DNA from: Ruminococcus albus AD2013
GTDB taxonomy: Bacteria > Bacillota > Clostridia > Oscillospirales > Ruminococcaceae
DNA length: 64,000 nucleotides
Assembly: GCF_000526775.1 (NCBI RefSeq)
Contig: NZ_JAGS01000001.1
Span: 2,542,001-2,606,000 of the forward strand
Direction: 5' to 3'
In this document: one piece after another, positions 17,368 to 25,019 of the stretch
Layout: each line of letters opens with the position of its first letter
How positions within the stretch are numbered: position 1 is the first letter of the stretch
Notes under the pieces: generated by a model
What the model saw: the letters and a program-made list of their open reading frames with translations, nothing else
The model's database searches: none
What the model was told of the DNA's origin: nothing
Translations under genes and position numbers: made by a program

Positions 17368-17799
17368 ATGAAAGAATATAAACCCTACCGCCGCAAGGCA
17401 TATTATTATGAAACAGACCGAATGGATATCGTCCATCATTCTAACTATGTACGCTGGCTGGAGGAAGCAAGGATAGACCTGATGGAACAGGCAGGCTGTC
17501 CATTTGAGTTCACCGAAAAGCAGGGCATTGTATCTCCTGTGCTGAGCGTTTCATGTGAGTATAAATATCCTGTCAGGTTCGGGGACGAATTTGAAGTAGT
17601 ATGCAGACTTCTCAGCTTCAACGGCTGCAGATTCAAGCTGGAATACGAGGTCAATAACCTCACAACAGGTCAGCTGGCACTTACCGCAGTTACCGAACAC
17701 TGCTTCACGGGTACAGATCTGCGCCCGATACGTATGCAGAAGAAGTATCCCGAACTGTACGAGAACCTTTTGGAAGCACTGGAGGATAAGGGCGAATGA
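17368..17799 (+). CDS. Acyl-CoA thioesterase, hotdog fold (YbgC/FadM-like)
   Basis: Hydrolyses an acyl-CoA in the cytoplasm. The motif YYETDRMDIVHHSNYVRWLEEARIDL (about residues 11-36) matches the 4-hydroxybenzoyl-CoA thioesterase group, with the aspartate in DRMDIVHHSNY as the expected catalytic residue. 143 residues is normal. The real substrate cannot be inferred. AAGGAA precedes the ATG. Its TGA overlaps the ATG of the next gene by four bases, showing coupled translation with the lysozyme gene. Confidence 0.9.
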   Translation: MKEYKPYRRKAYYYETDRMDIVHHSNYVRWLEEARIDLMEQAGCPFEFTEKQGIVSPVLSVSCEYKYPVRFGDEFEVVCRLLSFNGCRFKLEYEVNNLTTGQLALTAVTEHCFTGTDLRPIRMQKKYPELYENLLEALEDKGE

Positions 17800-19136
17800 A
17801 AAAAGCTTTAGCCATAACAGCGGCGGCACTTATGCTGTCAGCCTGCGGAGCGGATATCGAAACCAAGAACAATGATATCTCCGCCGTGACCACCGATGAA
17901 CAGACCACAGCCGGTGAAGACAGGTCGGGCAAGATAATCGTTGAAGAAAAGGAAAAGCCTGCCGAGACCACTGTCGCAAAAAAGGACGAGAGCAAGCCCG
18001 AAACTACAACCTCCGCAAAGAAGAAAAAAGCCGACCCCGACATGATAAATGTGGGGTGCATGGATACGGTAGAAGTATATCAGCAGATAAGGCTGAAAGA
18101 CTTTGTTTTTGACAGCAACGCCAAACTCAAAAACGGCGATGAACTTCTTAACGCCAATGAACTCGGCGAACATGAAGTCACCCTGAGAATGGAACTCGAC
18201 GGCGGTGAAGCCGAGAAGAAAGTCAAGTATAACGTGGTGGATACCACACCGCCCGTAATGCTTCTGGGCGACGATATATCCCTGAATGTCGGAGACTCTT
18301 TCGATATCGATGGGTACGTAAGCTATGCCGATAACTACGACCGCGCACCATCGCTTACGGTCGAAGGCGATGTTGATACCTCGGCAGAGGGCAGTTATCC
18401 TCTGACGCTGTACATCGATGATTCAAACGGCAACAGACTCACCAGATACATAAATGTGAATGTGGGCGTGCCATCATCTTCATCAGATGATACCTCCTAC
18501 GATGACAGCCCCATATACTTCGGCGACTTTGTTGAAAATTACAGTGCCGACGGCAGAGAGTTCGGCATAGACGTTTCCCGCTGGCAGGGCGATATCGACT
18601 TTGATGCCGTTGCCGAATCAGGCTGTAAGTTCGTGATAATCAGAATGGGCTACGGCGAATCGGGCGGCACCGACCTTGACGAGTACTATTATAATAACAT
18701 CGAGGGCGCAACAAAAGCAGGGCTGAAAGTCGGGGTATATTTCTATTCCACCGATACAACCATCGAGGGCGCACGTGCCACCGCAAAGAAAATAATCAAA
18801 ACTCTTGACGGCCACAAGCTGGACTTCCCTGTTGCTTTCGACTGGGAAGAATTCCAGAACTTCCAGCACTATGGCATGAGTATACATGACCTTTCCGAGG
18901 TATACGAAGCCTTTGCAAGCGAACTTGAAAAGAACGGCTATGCTTCCATGCTTTACAGCAGTAAGAACTTCCTTGAACTTTTCTGGGAAAACAAAAACAA
19001 CAGACCCATATGGGTAGCACATTACGTGGAAGAGACTACCTATGAGGGCGACTGGTACATCTGGCAGCGCTGCGGCACAGGCCGTATCGACGGCATAAAC
19101 GGCGCAGTAGACCTCAACGTGCTTCAGGGAGAGTGA
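17796..19136 (+). CDS. Lipoprotein with Ig-like repeat and GH25 lysozyme domain
   Basis: Secreted, lipid-anchored muramidase of 446 residues. The lipobox (LSACG) is near residue 17, followed by a Thr/Lys/Glu-rich linker to about 85. Residues about 90-225 resemble bacterial Ig-like/DUF5011 modules (DTTPPVMLLGDDISLNVGD). The GH25 domain begins at FGIDVSRWQGDIDF near 256 and has its acid pair in PVAFDWEEF near 348. GH25 enzymes cut the N-acetylmuramyl bond of peptidoglycan. The start overlaps the thioesterase stop, and birA overlaps its own end. Confidence 0.92.
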   Translation: MKKALAITAAALMLSACGADIETKNNDISAVTTDEQTTAGEDRSGKIIVEEKEKPAETTVAKKDESKPETTTSAKKKKADPDMINVGCMDTVEVYQQIRLKDFVFDSNAKLKNGDELLNANELGEHEVTLRMELDGGEAEKKVKYNVVDTTPPVMLLGDDISLNVGDSFDIDGYVSYADNYDRAPSLTVEGDVDTSAEGSYPLTLYIDDSNGNRLTRYINVNVGVPSSSSDDTSYDDSPIYFGDFVENYSADGREFGIDVSRWQGDIDFDAVAESGCKFVIIRMGYGESGGTDLDEYYYNNIEGATKAGLKVGVYFYSTDTTIEGARATAKKIIKTLDGHKLDFPVAFDWEEFQNFQHYGMSIHDLSEVYEAFASELEKNGYASMLYSSKNFLELFWENKNNRPIWVAHYVEETTYEGDWYIWQRCGTGRIDGINGAVDLNVLQGE

Positions 19137-20113
19137 TGGGATTGGCTGTAAAAAACGAACTTATTAAACTGTTTGAACAGAACAGGGGCAGATACCTTTC
19201 GGGCGAAGAGATAGCCGACAGTCTGGGCTGTACCCGCGGTGCAGTCTGGAAAGCTGTTAAAAAACTGCAAAGTGAGGGTTATGATATATCCGCTGTAACA
19301 AACAGGGGATATCGTCTTGACAGCGCTGATATGCTGTCCGCGGCAGGGATAGAAAAATATCTCTCCGACAACAGCGGAATAAGCCTGACGGTCTACAAAG
19401 AAACGGATTCCACCAACACCCGTCTTCGTGAACTTGCCACAGAAGGCGCACCCGAAGGAACTGCCGTTATCGCAGGTATGCAGACAGGCGGAAAGGGCAG
19501 GCTGGGAAGAAAATTCTTTTCGCCGTCAGATACAGGTCTGTACATGAGTATTCTTTTACGACCCGAAATGACAGCCGCCGATGCCGTCCGCATAACCACC
19601 GCGGCAGCTGTGGCAGTAGCTGATGCAGTTGAAAAAATAAGCGGCAGAAAAGCCGATATCAAGTGGGTCAACGATGTGTATATCGACGGCAGAAAGATAT
19701 GCGGCATACTCACTGAAGCCGCTTTCAGCCTTGAAAACGGCGGACTTGACTACGCTGTCTGTGGTATAGGAATAAACGTTTACGAGCCCGAGGGCGGTTT
19801 TCCCGAGGATATAAAGGATATTGCAGGCGCCGTGCTTGATACTCCCGCAGACGACGTCCGCAACCGACTGGCGGCGCTGGTACTGGAAAACTTCATGAAC
19901 TATTACAATAAGCTTTCAGAAAACAGCTTTTTGCAGGGATACCAGAGCAGGCTGATGTGGCGCGGCGAGGATATCAACCTTATACGCGGCAGTGAGATAA
20001 CTCCCGCAAAGCTTATCGATGCCGACGAAAAATGCCGACTTATAGTGAAATATGAGGACGGCACCGAGGATACCATATCAAGCGGCGAGATAAGTATCAG
20101 AAAAAGGAAATAA
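19133..20113 (+). CDS. birA: Biotin--protein ligase and biotin repressor, BirA type
   Basis: Attaches biotin to carboxylase carrier proteins; the N-terminal helix-turn-helix (GEEIADSLGCTRGAVWKAV, about residues 23-41) means it can also repress biotin genes. Catalytic motifs are GGKGRLGRKFFSP and KWVNDVYIDGRKICGILTE. The C-terminal SH3-like domain is present. 326 residues is the normal length of the two-domain form. GTG 19133 or ATG 19136 may be the start; both overlap the preceding stop. Confidence 0.94.
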   Translation: MMGLAVKNELIKLFEQNRGRYLSGEEIADSLGCTRGAVWKAVKKLQSEGYDISAVTNRGYRLDSADMLSAAGIEKYLSDNSGISLTVYKETDSTNTRLRELATEGAPEGTAVIAGMQTGGKGRLGRKFFSPSDTGLYMSILLRPEMTAADAVRITTAAAVAVADAVEKISGRKADIKWVNDVYIDGRKICGILTEAAFSLENGGLDYAVCGIGINVYEPEGGFPEDIKDIAGAVLDTPADDVRNRLAALVLENFMNYYNKLSENSFLQGYQSRLMWRGEDINLIRGSEITPAKLIDADEKCRLIVKYEDGTEDTISSGEISIRKRK

Positions 20114-20153
20114 TCAGAACATCACCTGAATAGTATAACTAAGGGTGATGAAA

Positions 20154-20720
20154 ATGTTCCGTATCAGCGTTGGCGGCGTACAGCTAGGGATAAGCTTCAG
20201 CTTTCCTGCTGTGATTGCACTGGTGCTGCTGACAGGCTGCGATGAGGGCAGTCTGCTGACAGCACTGCTGTGCTGCTGTCTTCACGAATGCGGACATCTT
20301 TTTTTCATGCTGATATTCGGGCGGCGCCCCGAGGCTGTAACCCTTTACGGCGGCGGGATACGCATAACACCCCAAAAGGGCAGGATAGACAGTTTCGGCA
20401 AAGATCTTGCCATACTGCTTGCGGGGTGCGGAGTTAATTTTCTGCTTGCATGGGCGTGGCTGCTGACACACGGTATGACTTCATTCGTGCAGATAAATCT
20501 TCTGCTGGGGGCGTTCAATCTTCTGCCTTTCAGATATTTCGACGGTGGCAGAGCCCTTGAACTCCTGACAGAGGGCAAAGGACTTAGGGCGGTAAGGTTC
20601 ACTTTCATTATCCTCACCGCGATGCTGATAATTATTATGGCTATGCGCGGGTCGGTGAGCATAAGTTTGCTGATAACTTTTGCATTTGCTCTCGCAGCGG
20701 AAACAGCCGATAATACATAA
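20154..20720 (+). CDS. M50-family intramembrane metalloprotease (SpoIVFB-like)
   Basis: Zinc site-2 protease of about 188 residues. The HExxH motif appears as HECGH at about 44-48 in a hydrophobic segment, and the second metal motif as NLLPFRYFDGGRAL near 120-133. About five hydrophobic segments are seen. It resembles SpoIVFB-type proteases that cut membrane-bound precursors. AAGGG is eight bases before ATG 20154; GTG 20145 is less likely. It is the last gene before the terminator at 20728. Confidence 0.88.
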   Translation: MFRISVGGVQLGISFSFPAVIALVLLTGCDEGSLLTALLCCCLHECGHLFFMLIFGRRPEAVTLYGGGIRITPQKGRIDSFGKDLAILLAGCGVNFLLAWAWLLTHGMTSFVQINLLLGAFNLLPFRYFDGGRALELLTEGKGLRAVRFTFIILTAMLIIIMAMRGSVSISLLITFAFALAAETADNT

Positions 20721-20727
20721 CACAAAA

Positions 20728-20760
20728 CGGACGGAATGCAGATCCACTGCACTCCGTCCG
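20728..20760. terminator. Intrinsic terminator, bidirectional
   Basis: A near-perfect stem CGGACGGA/TCCGTCCG extended by TGCAG/CTGCA. On the plus strand it closes the birA-M50 unit; on the minus strand it is followed by TTTTGTGTT and backs up the terminator of the RNA array. Confidence 0.8.
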
Positions 20761-20916
20761 CTGTATTTATAGACTGTGATATCAGCCATGCAAAAAACAA
20801 GCTGCCGTATCGGATAGAACGGGCTTTTCACGGGATAACTATTCCACCCTGCACCGACACAGCTGTGAGCCGTTTTTATATACTATGCGCCCGCACTGCA
20901 TCGGGACACATTAAAA

Positions 20917-20946
20917 GAGAGCCGCCGAAAACTCTCGGCAGCTCTC
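20917..20946 (-). terminator. Intrinsic terminator of the RNA array
   Basis: On the minus strand a 12-bp stem GAGAGCTGCCGA/TCGGCGGCTCTC with a 6-base loop is followed by TTTTAATGTG. It lies just after the last copy of the array and should define its 3' end near 20911. Confidence 0.88.
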
Positions 20947-21202
20947 ATATTGATCCATATCAAGCCATTGGACTTTGATCCTTTCGTTTATAAAATATAT
21001 CAGTAAATCTGAAAATCCTTTACCCGCACTGCAAGTAAACTCAAAACAAACGCGCAGGTCATTTATCAAATTTCCATCGGAACTAATTTCCTTTCGGTAA
21101 GAATAAATTTTTGTCGGGAAAAAACTTAACTTCTCATCGGATTTACTACCTTTCAATATATTTTATGTATTTCACTCCGCATCAGCGGAAAATTAAAATC
21201 AA

Positions 21203-21400
21203 GCCATTGGTTCAAAACCTTTCGTATAAATTTAACGCACACGCGTTATAACATCGGGACGTTCCGCTAAAGCTTCGGAACTAAGCTGCATACACCTTCG
21301 GAATCACTCCTAACTTTCAGATATTCAGCAGTCTTGTGCGCATTTTCACAATGCACCACTCCCTATTATATGATTAACGTGCTGCGGACTCACTGTCCGC
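21203..21400 (-). repeat. RNA array unit 1
   Basis: Leading hairpin GCGGAC/GTCCGC at 21384-21400. Middle hairpin GTTCCG/CGGAAC at 21261-21281. Third hairpin AACGC-ACAC-GCGTT at 21234-21247, the most different in bases from the other units but fully paired. Ends in CCAATGGC on the minus strand. Confidence 0.75.
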
Positions 21401-21425
21401 CAAGGCCGGATCATTTTCAAACTAT

Positions 21426-21611
21426 GCCATTGGTACCGTTCCTTTCGGTAGATTTGCGCTTATCGCGCCAAAGTCGGGACACTTCCTTTAGCTCGGAAGC
21501 TAAGCTGCTACACCCTTTGGACTCACTCCTAACATTCAGATATTCAGCAGTCTTGTGCGCATTTTCATAATGCACCACTCCCTATTATAAGATATGCGGC
21601 ATTTTCTGCCG
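21426..21611 (-). repeat. RNA array unit 2
   Basis: Leading hairpin CGGCA/TGCCG at 21597-21611. Middle hairpin CTTCC/GGAAG at 21482-21499. Third hairpin GCGC/GCGC at 21456-21468. Very similar to unit 3. Confidence 0.75.
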
Positions 21612-21640
21612 TACATTATAGTTGTAGTTTAAGCAACTAT

Positions 21641-21826
21641 GCCATTGGTATCTTTCCTTTCGGTTGATTTGCGCTTATCGCGCCAAAGTCGGGACGCTTC
21701 CCATAGCTCGGAAGCTAAGCTGCTACACCCTTTGGACTCACTCCTCGCTTTCAGATATTCAGCAGTCTTGAGCGCATTTTCATAATGCACCACTCCCTAT
21801 TATAAGATATGCGGCATTTTCTGCCG
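21641..21826 (-). repeat. RNA array unit 3
   Basis: Leading hairpin CGGCA/TGCCG at 21812-21826. Middle hairpin GCTTCC/GGAAGC at 21696-21715. Third hairpin GCGC/GCGC. This and unit 2 are the closest pair, so they are probably the most recent duplication. Confidence 0.75.
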
Positions 21827-21857
21827 TACATTAAAATCGAAATCAAAAACCAACTAT

Positions 21858-22043
21858 GCCATTGGTACTGTTTCCTTTCAGTAGATTTGCGCTTACACGC
21901 TAAATTCGGGATGTTCCTCTAGCTCAGGAACGAAGCTGCGTTGTACTTGGGACTCACTCCTCACTCTCAAATTCTCAGCAGTTTGCTCTGCATCTTCAAA
22001 ATGCATCACTCCCAAACCTAATATTGTATTCGGCATCTCGCCG
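21858..22043 (-). repeat. RNA array unit 4
   Basis: Leading hairpin CGGC/GCCG at 22031-22043. Middle hairpin GTTCC/GGAAC at 21913-21931, a C-G to T-A paired change against unit 3. The third hairpin is shortened to GCG/CGC. Confidence 0.72.
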
Positions 22044-22067
22044 TAACAGTATCAAATCAACTTTTAT

Positions 22068-22252
22068 GCCATTGGAATTACGCCTTTCGGTTAAATTTGC
22101 GCTTCACGCGCCATCATCGGAGTGCTTCCTCTCGCTCGGAAGCTAAGCTGAATAGAACTGCGGACTCACTCCCTCCGTTCAAAAATTCAGAAATCTATGT
22201 CGTGCACTATGCACCACTCCTGATCGATATTAAACTTCCCCGTTCACGACGG
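22068..22252 (-). repeat. RNA array unit 5
   Basis: Leading hairpin CCGT/ACGG at 22240-22252. The hairpin after the GGAGTGG box is GTGCA/TGCAC instead of the GCATT/AATGC of units 1-3. Middle hairpin GCTTCC/GGAAGC at 22124-22143. It is the promoter-proximal full unit. Confidence 0.72.
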
Positions 22253-22671
22253 AGATATTCAATTTTAAGATTTTGAGTATCCGCCTTGTATAAACGAATT
22301 GGTAATGCCTTCTGCCGACCCGCTTATCTCTCGCTTAATTAACTTCACTGTCCGGAACTGTCAGTTCATACGCCTGAGTCCTGTTCCCGGTAATCAAGAG
22401 ATGCACGAGCCCTGAATACTCACAAGGCTTTCGCTTACATCCATCGGACTCGCTCCTTTCAAATGAATTAAGATCTCACGGAGTCTGTACTGCTTTGTAA
22501 GATGGACCCTCGTCCTGCACTAACTGCGGTACCTTTACTTTGTCCCATGTTGATCTCGTTTCTAAGGAACTATCAGCTTTATTATCAAGACCCGGCGATA
22601 ACAACGTGCCCTCAGGCTCATCTCCGCCACCGCCTTATTGATTTTTATCTGCTTTCCTTTTCCTTGAATAT

Positions 22672-22700
22672 ACTATACCACATTTCTTGTTAGTTGTCAA
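22672..22700 (-). promoter_or_regulatory. Promoter of the RNA array
   Basis: Minus-strand TTGACA (22695-22700) and TATAGT (22672-22677) with a 17-base spacer. The predicted RNA start is near 22665, upstream of all units. Confidence 0.88.
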
Positions 22701-22778
22701 TAGTTTTTTTCAACATTTTTATAATTTTTATATTTAACTTACAAAGAAAAGAGTTACAGAGCCTTCAGAAAAAACCGC

Positions 22779-22807
22779 TTGACTTATTTTGCCATTTGTA
22801 GTATAAT
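22779..22807 (+). promoter_or_regulatory. Promoter of the DUF1292 gene
   Basis: TTGACT (22779-22784) and TATAAT (22802-22807) with a 17-base spacer. It diverges from the array promoter about 80 bases away. Confidence 0.85.
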
Positions 22808-22864
22808 ATAAATGTTGCGGCGGTCAAAAAATGCCGCATCTGGTCTTAAAGGAGGTCATTAGGT

Positions 22865-23197
22865 ATGGACGAGCAGAAGAATGAATACACCCCCGATCTT
22901 TATGAGCTGATGGATGAGGACGGCAACAAGCAGACTTTTGAACTGCTGGACTGCATGGACTTTGAGGGCGAAAGATATTATGCGCTTACTCCTTTTTATG
23001 AGGAAGATAATGCCGACAAGATACTTGACGAAGCTTCGCTGCTGGTGATACTGAAGGCGGAGTACGATAACGAGACCGGTGAAGAGATACTGGCTTCCAT
23101 CGAGGACGAGGATCTGTTCGACCGTGTAGGCGCAGCTTTTGAAGAGCGTCTGGACGAGATGTTCGATTTCGAGGACGACGAAGAAGAGGGAGAATAA
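22865..23197 (+). CDS. DUF1292 family protein (YrzB-like)
   Basis: Acidic protein of 110 residues. The segment YELMDEDGNKQTFELLDCMDFEGERYYAL followed by PFYEEDNADKI is typical of DUF1292, a small domain common in Firmicutes and of unknown function. The C-terminus is very acidic (DFEDDEEEGE). AAAGGAGG precedes the ATG. It has its own promoter and stands alone between the RNA array and the 6S RNA. Confidence 0.9.
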   Translation: MDEQKNEYTPDLYELMDEDGNKQTFELLDCMDFEGERYYALTPFYEEDNADKILDEASLLVILKAEYDNETGEEILASIEDEDLFDRVGAAFEERLDEMFDFEDDEEEGE

Positions 23198-23264
23198 GCC
23201 TCCCGCATTTTCCAATAATTTATAATGTACAATTTTTCAGACGCTATTTTGTCTAAATTACCGT

Positions 23265-23293
23265 TTGAAATTTACGATAGGTTATGGTATAAT
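23265..23293 (+). promoter_or_regulatory. Promoter of 6S RNA
   Basis: TTGAAA (23265-23270) and TATAAT (23288-23293) with a 17-base spacer. The RNA would start near 23300. Confidence 0.85.
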
Positions 23294-23299
23294 GTAAAC

Positions 23300-23550
23300 A
23301 GATCAAAGGAGCGGAAAACTCCTGAAAACAAGGTTTTTGATTGCTACCTTGTTCGATCAAGCATAGCTTTTTAAATCCAACACTTATTAAAAGGGATTCG
23401 CACTCTTTCCGATGATTGAAGACCTCCCGCCCGAACCGCATTTGCCGTTCGGTCTACGGACGAAGGGATCATGAGGCTGAAAGGTCGTTTTACCCACCCT
23501 GCACATTGATGCGGGTTTACATTCTATGCGACGGCAAGGCGGCAATTTAT
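23300..23550 (+). ncRNA. ssrS: 6S RNA (SsrS/BsrA type)
   Basis: No frame is credible here, and the stretch has its own promoter and terminator. The two ends pair in the 6S pattern: ATTGC at 23340-23344 with GCAAT at 23542-23546, then CCTTG with CAAGG, an internal loop TTCGATCAA opposite GACGG, then GCATAG with CTATGC. This matches the closing stem of known 6S RNA, where TTCGCAAG faces GGCGG. 6S RNA binds the housekeeping RNA polymerase by imitating an open promoter. The mature 5' end may lie about 35 bases inside the predicted start. Confidence 0.72.
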
Positions 23551-23561
23551 CTTAAAAACAG

Positions 23562-23596
23562 AGCTGACAGGTTTATGATCTGTCAGCTTTTCTTTT
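23562..23596 (+). terminator. Terminator of 6S RNA
   Basis: A 9-bp stem AGCTGACAG/CTGTCAGCT with a 9-base loop is followed by TTTCTTTT. Confidence 0.9.
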
Positions 23597-23598
23597 GA

Positions 23599-23636
23599 TA
23601 TAATTTAACACCAAAATATATGATCGTATATTTTGG
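23599..23636 (+). promoter_or_regulatory. Possible -10 box and palindromic operator before the alcohol dehydrogenase
   Basis: TATAAT at 23599-23604 is followed by a palindrome at 23611-23636 with perfect 10-base arms CCAAAATATA and TATATTTTGG around TGATCG. It lies between the -10 box and the ribosome site, where a repressor would block transcription. No clear -35 box is seen. The binding protein is unknown. Confidence 0.5.
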
Positions 23637-23653
23637 TACAGGGAGGTAACATA

Positions 23654-24757
23654 ATGCAGAGGATAGTTGGCAACAGTACTGAAGCCCTCGATGCTTATTT
23701 CAGAGATACAGGTGCAAACCGGATATTTCTGGTCGGCGGCAGGTCCATGGATAAGCTTGCGATCGGAAGATACTTCAGTGAACTTCACGAACGCACAGGT
23801 ATCGAGGTCGTGCGTTTTTCCGATTTCAAACCTAATCCCGATTATACATCGGTTCTGGCAGGTGTGAAACTTTATATAGAAACAGGCTGTGATATGGTAG
23901 CAGCCATTGGCGGAGGTTCGGCAATGGACACCGCTAAATGTATAAAGATGTATGTGACCATGGACGACAGCACAGATTATATCACCCAGAAGATAGTCCC
24001 AAACGATATTGAATTTTTCGCCGTGCCAACAACAGCGGGCACTGGCAGTGAAGCTACACGCTATGCGATAATCTATCACAACGGGAACAAGGTATCGGTA
24101 ACGGACGAAAGCTGTATACCAACAGCAGTGATGTTCGACCCTGCTGTTCTGAAAACGCTCCCCGACTATCAGAAAAAAGCCACCATGCTTGACGCACTGT
24201 GTCACGCAGTTGAAAGCTACTGGTCGGTACATTCAACTCAGGAAAGTCAGGCATATGCAGAGGAAGCCATAAGAATGATATTCTCGTCAATGGGCGGATA
24301 TCTCGCCAACACAGATGCAGGCAATGCAGATATGCTGAAAGCTTCAAACATAGCGGGCAAAGCCATAAATATCACCGCTACAACAGCAGGTCATGCAATG
24401 TGCTACAAACTTACTACGAAATACGGTCTTGCCCACGGACACGCCGCTGCGCTGTGTGTAAAGGCGCTGTTCCCTTTCATGGCAGAAAATACTTCGCTTT
24501 GCAAAGATGCCCGCGGCGAGGAGTATTTCAAAAAAATGCTGAATGAACTGGCACACATCATGGGCTGTGACACAGCATCATCAGCTGCCGAAAGCTTCGG
24601 CACTCTGGTGGATAGTCTGGGACTTTCAGCACCAAAAGCTGCCGACGGTGATATCGAACTGCTGGTATCCTCGGTAAATGCCGAGCGGCTAAAAAATCAC
24701 CCCGTCATACTCGACAAAGACACCATTTTCGCTTTGTACAAACAGATAGTTTTGTAA
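23654..24757 (+). CDS. Iron-containing alcohol dehydrogenase
   Basis: Group III metal-dependent dehydrogenase of 367 residues that interconverts an aldehyde and an alcohol with NAD(P)H. The nucleotide-binding motif AAIGGGSAMDTAK is at about 83-95, followed by FFAVPTTAGTGSEATRYAI. Metal ligands are expected in LDALCHAVESYWS and in YGLAHGHAAALC. ATG 23654 has GGGAGG upstream; the ATG-like start at 23633 has none. Similarity to phosphonoacetaldehyde or propanol dehydrogenases is possible, but the substrate is unclear. No biosynthetic partner gene is nearby. Confidence 0.88.
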   Translation: MQRIVGNSTEALDAYFRDTGANRIFLVGGRSMDKLAIGRYFSELHERTGIEVVRFSDFKPNPDYTSVLAGVKLYIETGCDMVAAIGGGSAMDTAKCIKMYVTMDDSTDYITQKIVPNDIEFFAVPTTAGTGSEATRYAIIYHNGNKVSVTDESCIPTAVMFDPAVLKTLPDYQKKATMLDALCHAVESYWSVHSTQESQAYAEEAIRMIFSSMGGYLANTDAGNADMLKASNIAGKAINITATTAGHAMCYKLTTKYGLAHGHAAALCVKALFPFMAENTSLCKDARGEEYFKKMLNELAHIMGCDTASSAAESFGTLVDSLGLSAPKAADGDIELLVSSVNAERLKNHPVILDKDTIFALYKQIVL

Positions 24758-25019
24758 TATCCAAAAGGAGCTGTTGCAGCCGCAGCATCCTCTAACCATA
24801 TCCGAACATCAGAGTAAAAACCATATTAACTGGTGAAATAAGCTGTTTCAGTGCGCACCCCCCAAGCCCTTTTCAAAAAAAGAGGACTCGGGGGTCTTAT
24901 GTTCTGCTGGTTTTTATGCCGTTTTCAGTTCAAAAACGGTCGGGGAGTATATTTTTCGCCCGAAACGAAATAGGTATATACGGTCATCAGGTATTTTTTT
25001 CATGGATAGACCCCTTTCA

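Larger units (their letters stand above)
20911..22665 (-). ncRNA. Large non-coding RNA made of tandem structured units
   Basis: This 1.75-kb stretch has no convincing gene but has its own promoter (22672-22700) and terminator (20917-20946), both minus strand. It contains five full units of 210-223 bases (boxes GCCATTGG at 21203, 21426, 21641, 21858, 22068 on the plus strand), a degenerate 3' part (20960-21190) and a 5' leader (22260-22665). Each unit, read on the minus strand, has a GC-rich hairpin, GGAGTGRTGCAT, a GGAGTGAGTCC-like box, a GTTCC/GGAAC-type hairpin with GAGCTA-like loop, a GCGC/GCGC-type hairpin, and GAAAGG-N7/8-CCAATGGC. Stems keep pairing although bases differ between units, which supports RNA function. 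I cannot match it to a named family; a search against known clostridial RNA families is needed before calling it new. Confidence 0.75.

Noticed and set aside
20911..21156. 81-codon minus-strand frame at the 3' end of the array
   Set aside because: It reads through the terminator hairpin and the recurrent GAAAGG boxes, starts at TTG without a separate ribosome site, and resembles no family.
21334..21570. Plus-strand open frames in the array (21334-21570, 22502-22693)
   Set aside because: No ribosome sites, opposite to the promoter and terminator signals, and not kept between units.
21203..22230. Tandem small proteins of about 54 residues on the minus strand of the array (frame beginning GTG GTG CAT)
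   Set aside because: The frame is open for 53-54 codons in units 2 and 3 but stops after 30, 38 and 12 codons in units 1, 4 and 5, while hairpins stay intact in all; RNA structure explains the conservation better.
20960..22700. CRISPR array
   Set aside because: Repeats are 210-223 bases with diverged copies and no regular unique spacers; no cas genes nearby.
23300..23596. tmRNA, RNase P RNA or SRP RNA instead of 6S RNA
   Set aside because: No tRNA-like ends or tag frame, no RNase P core sequence and no SRP Alu/S-domain motifs; the closing-stem pattern fits 6S.
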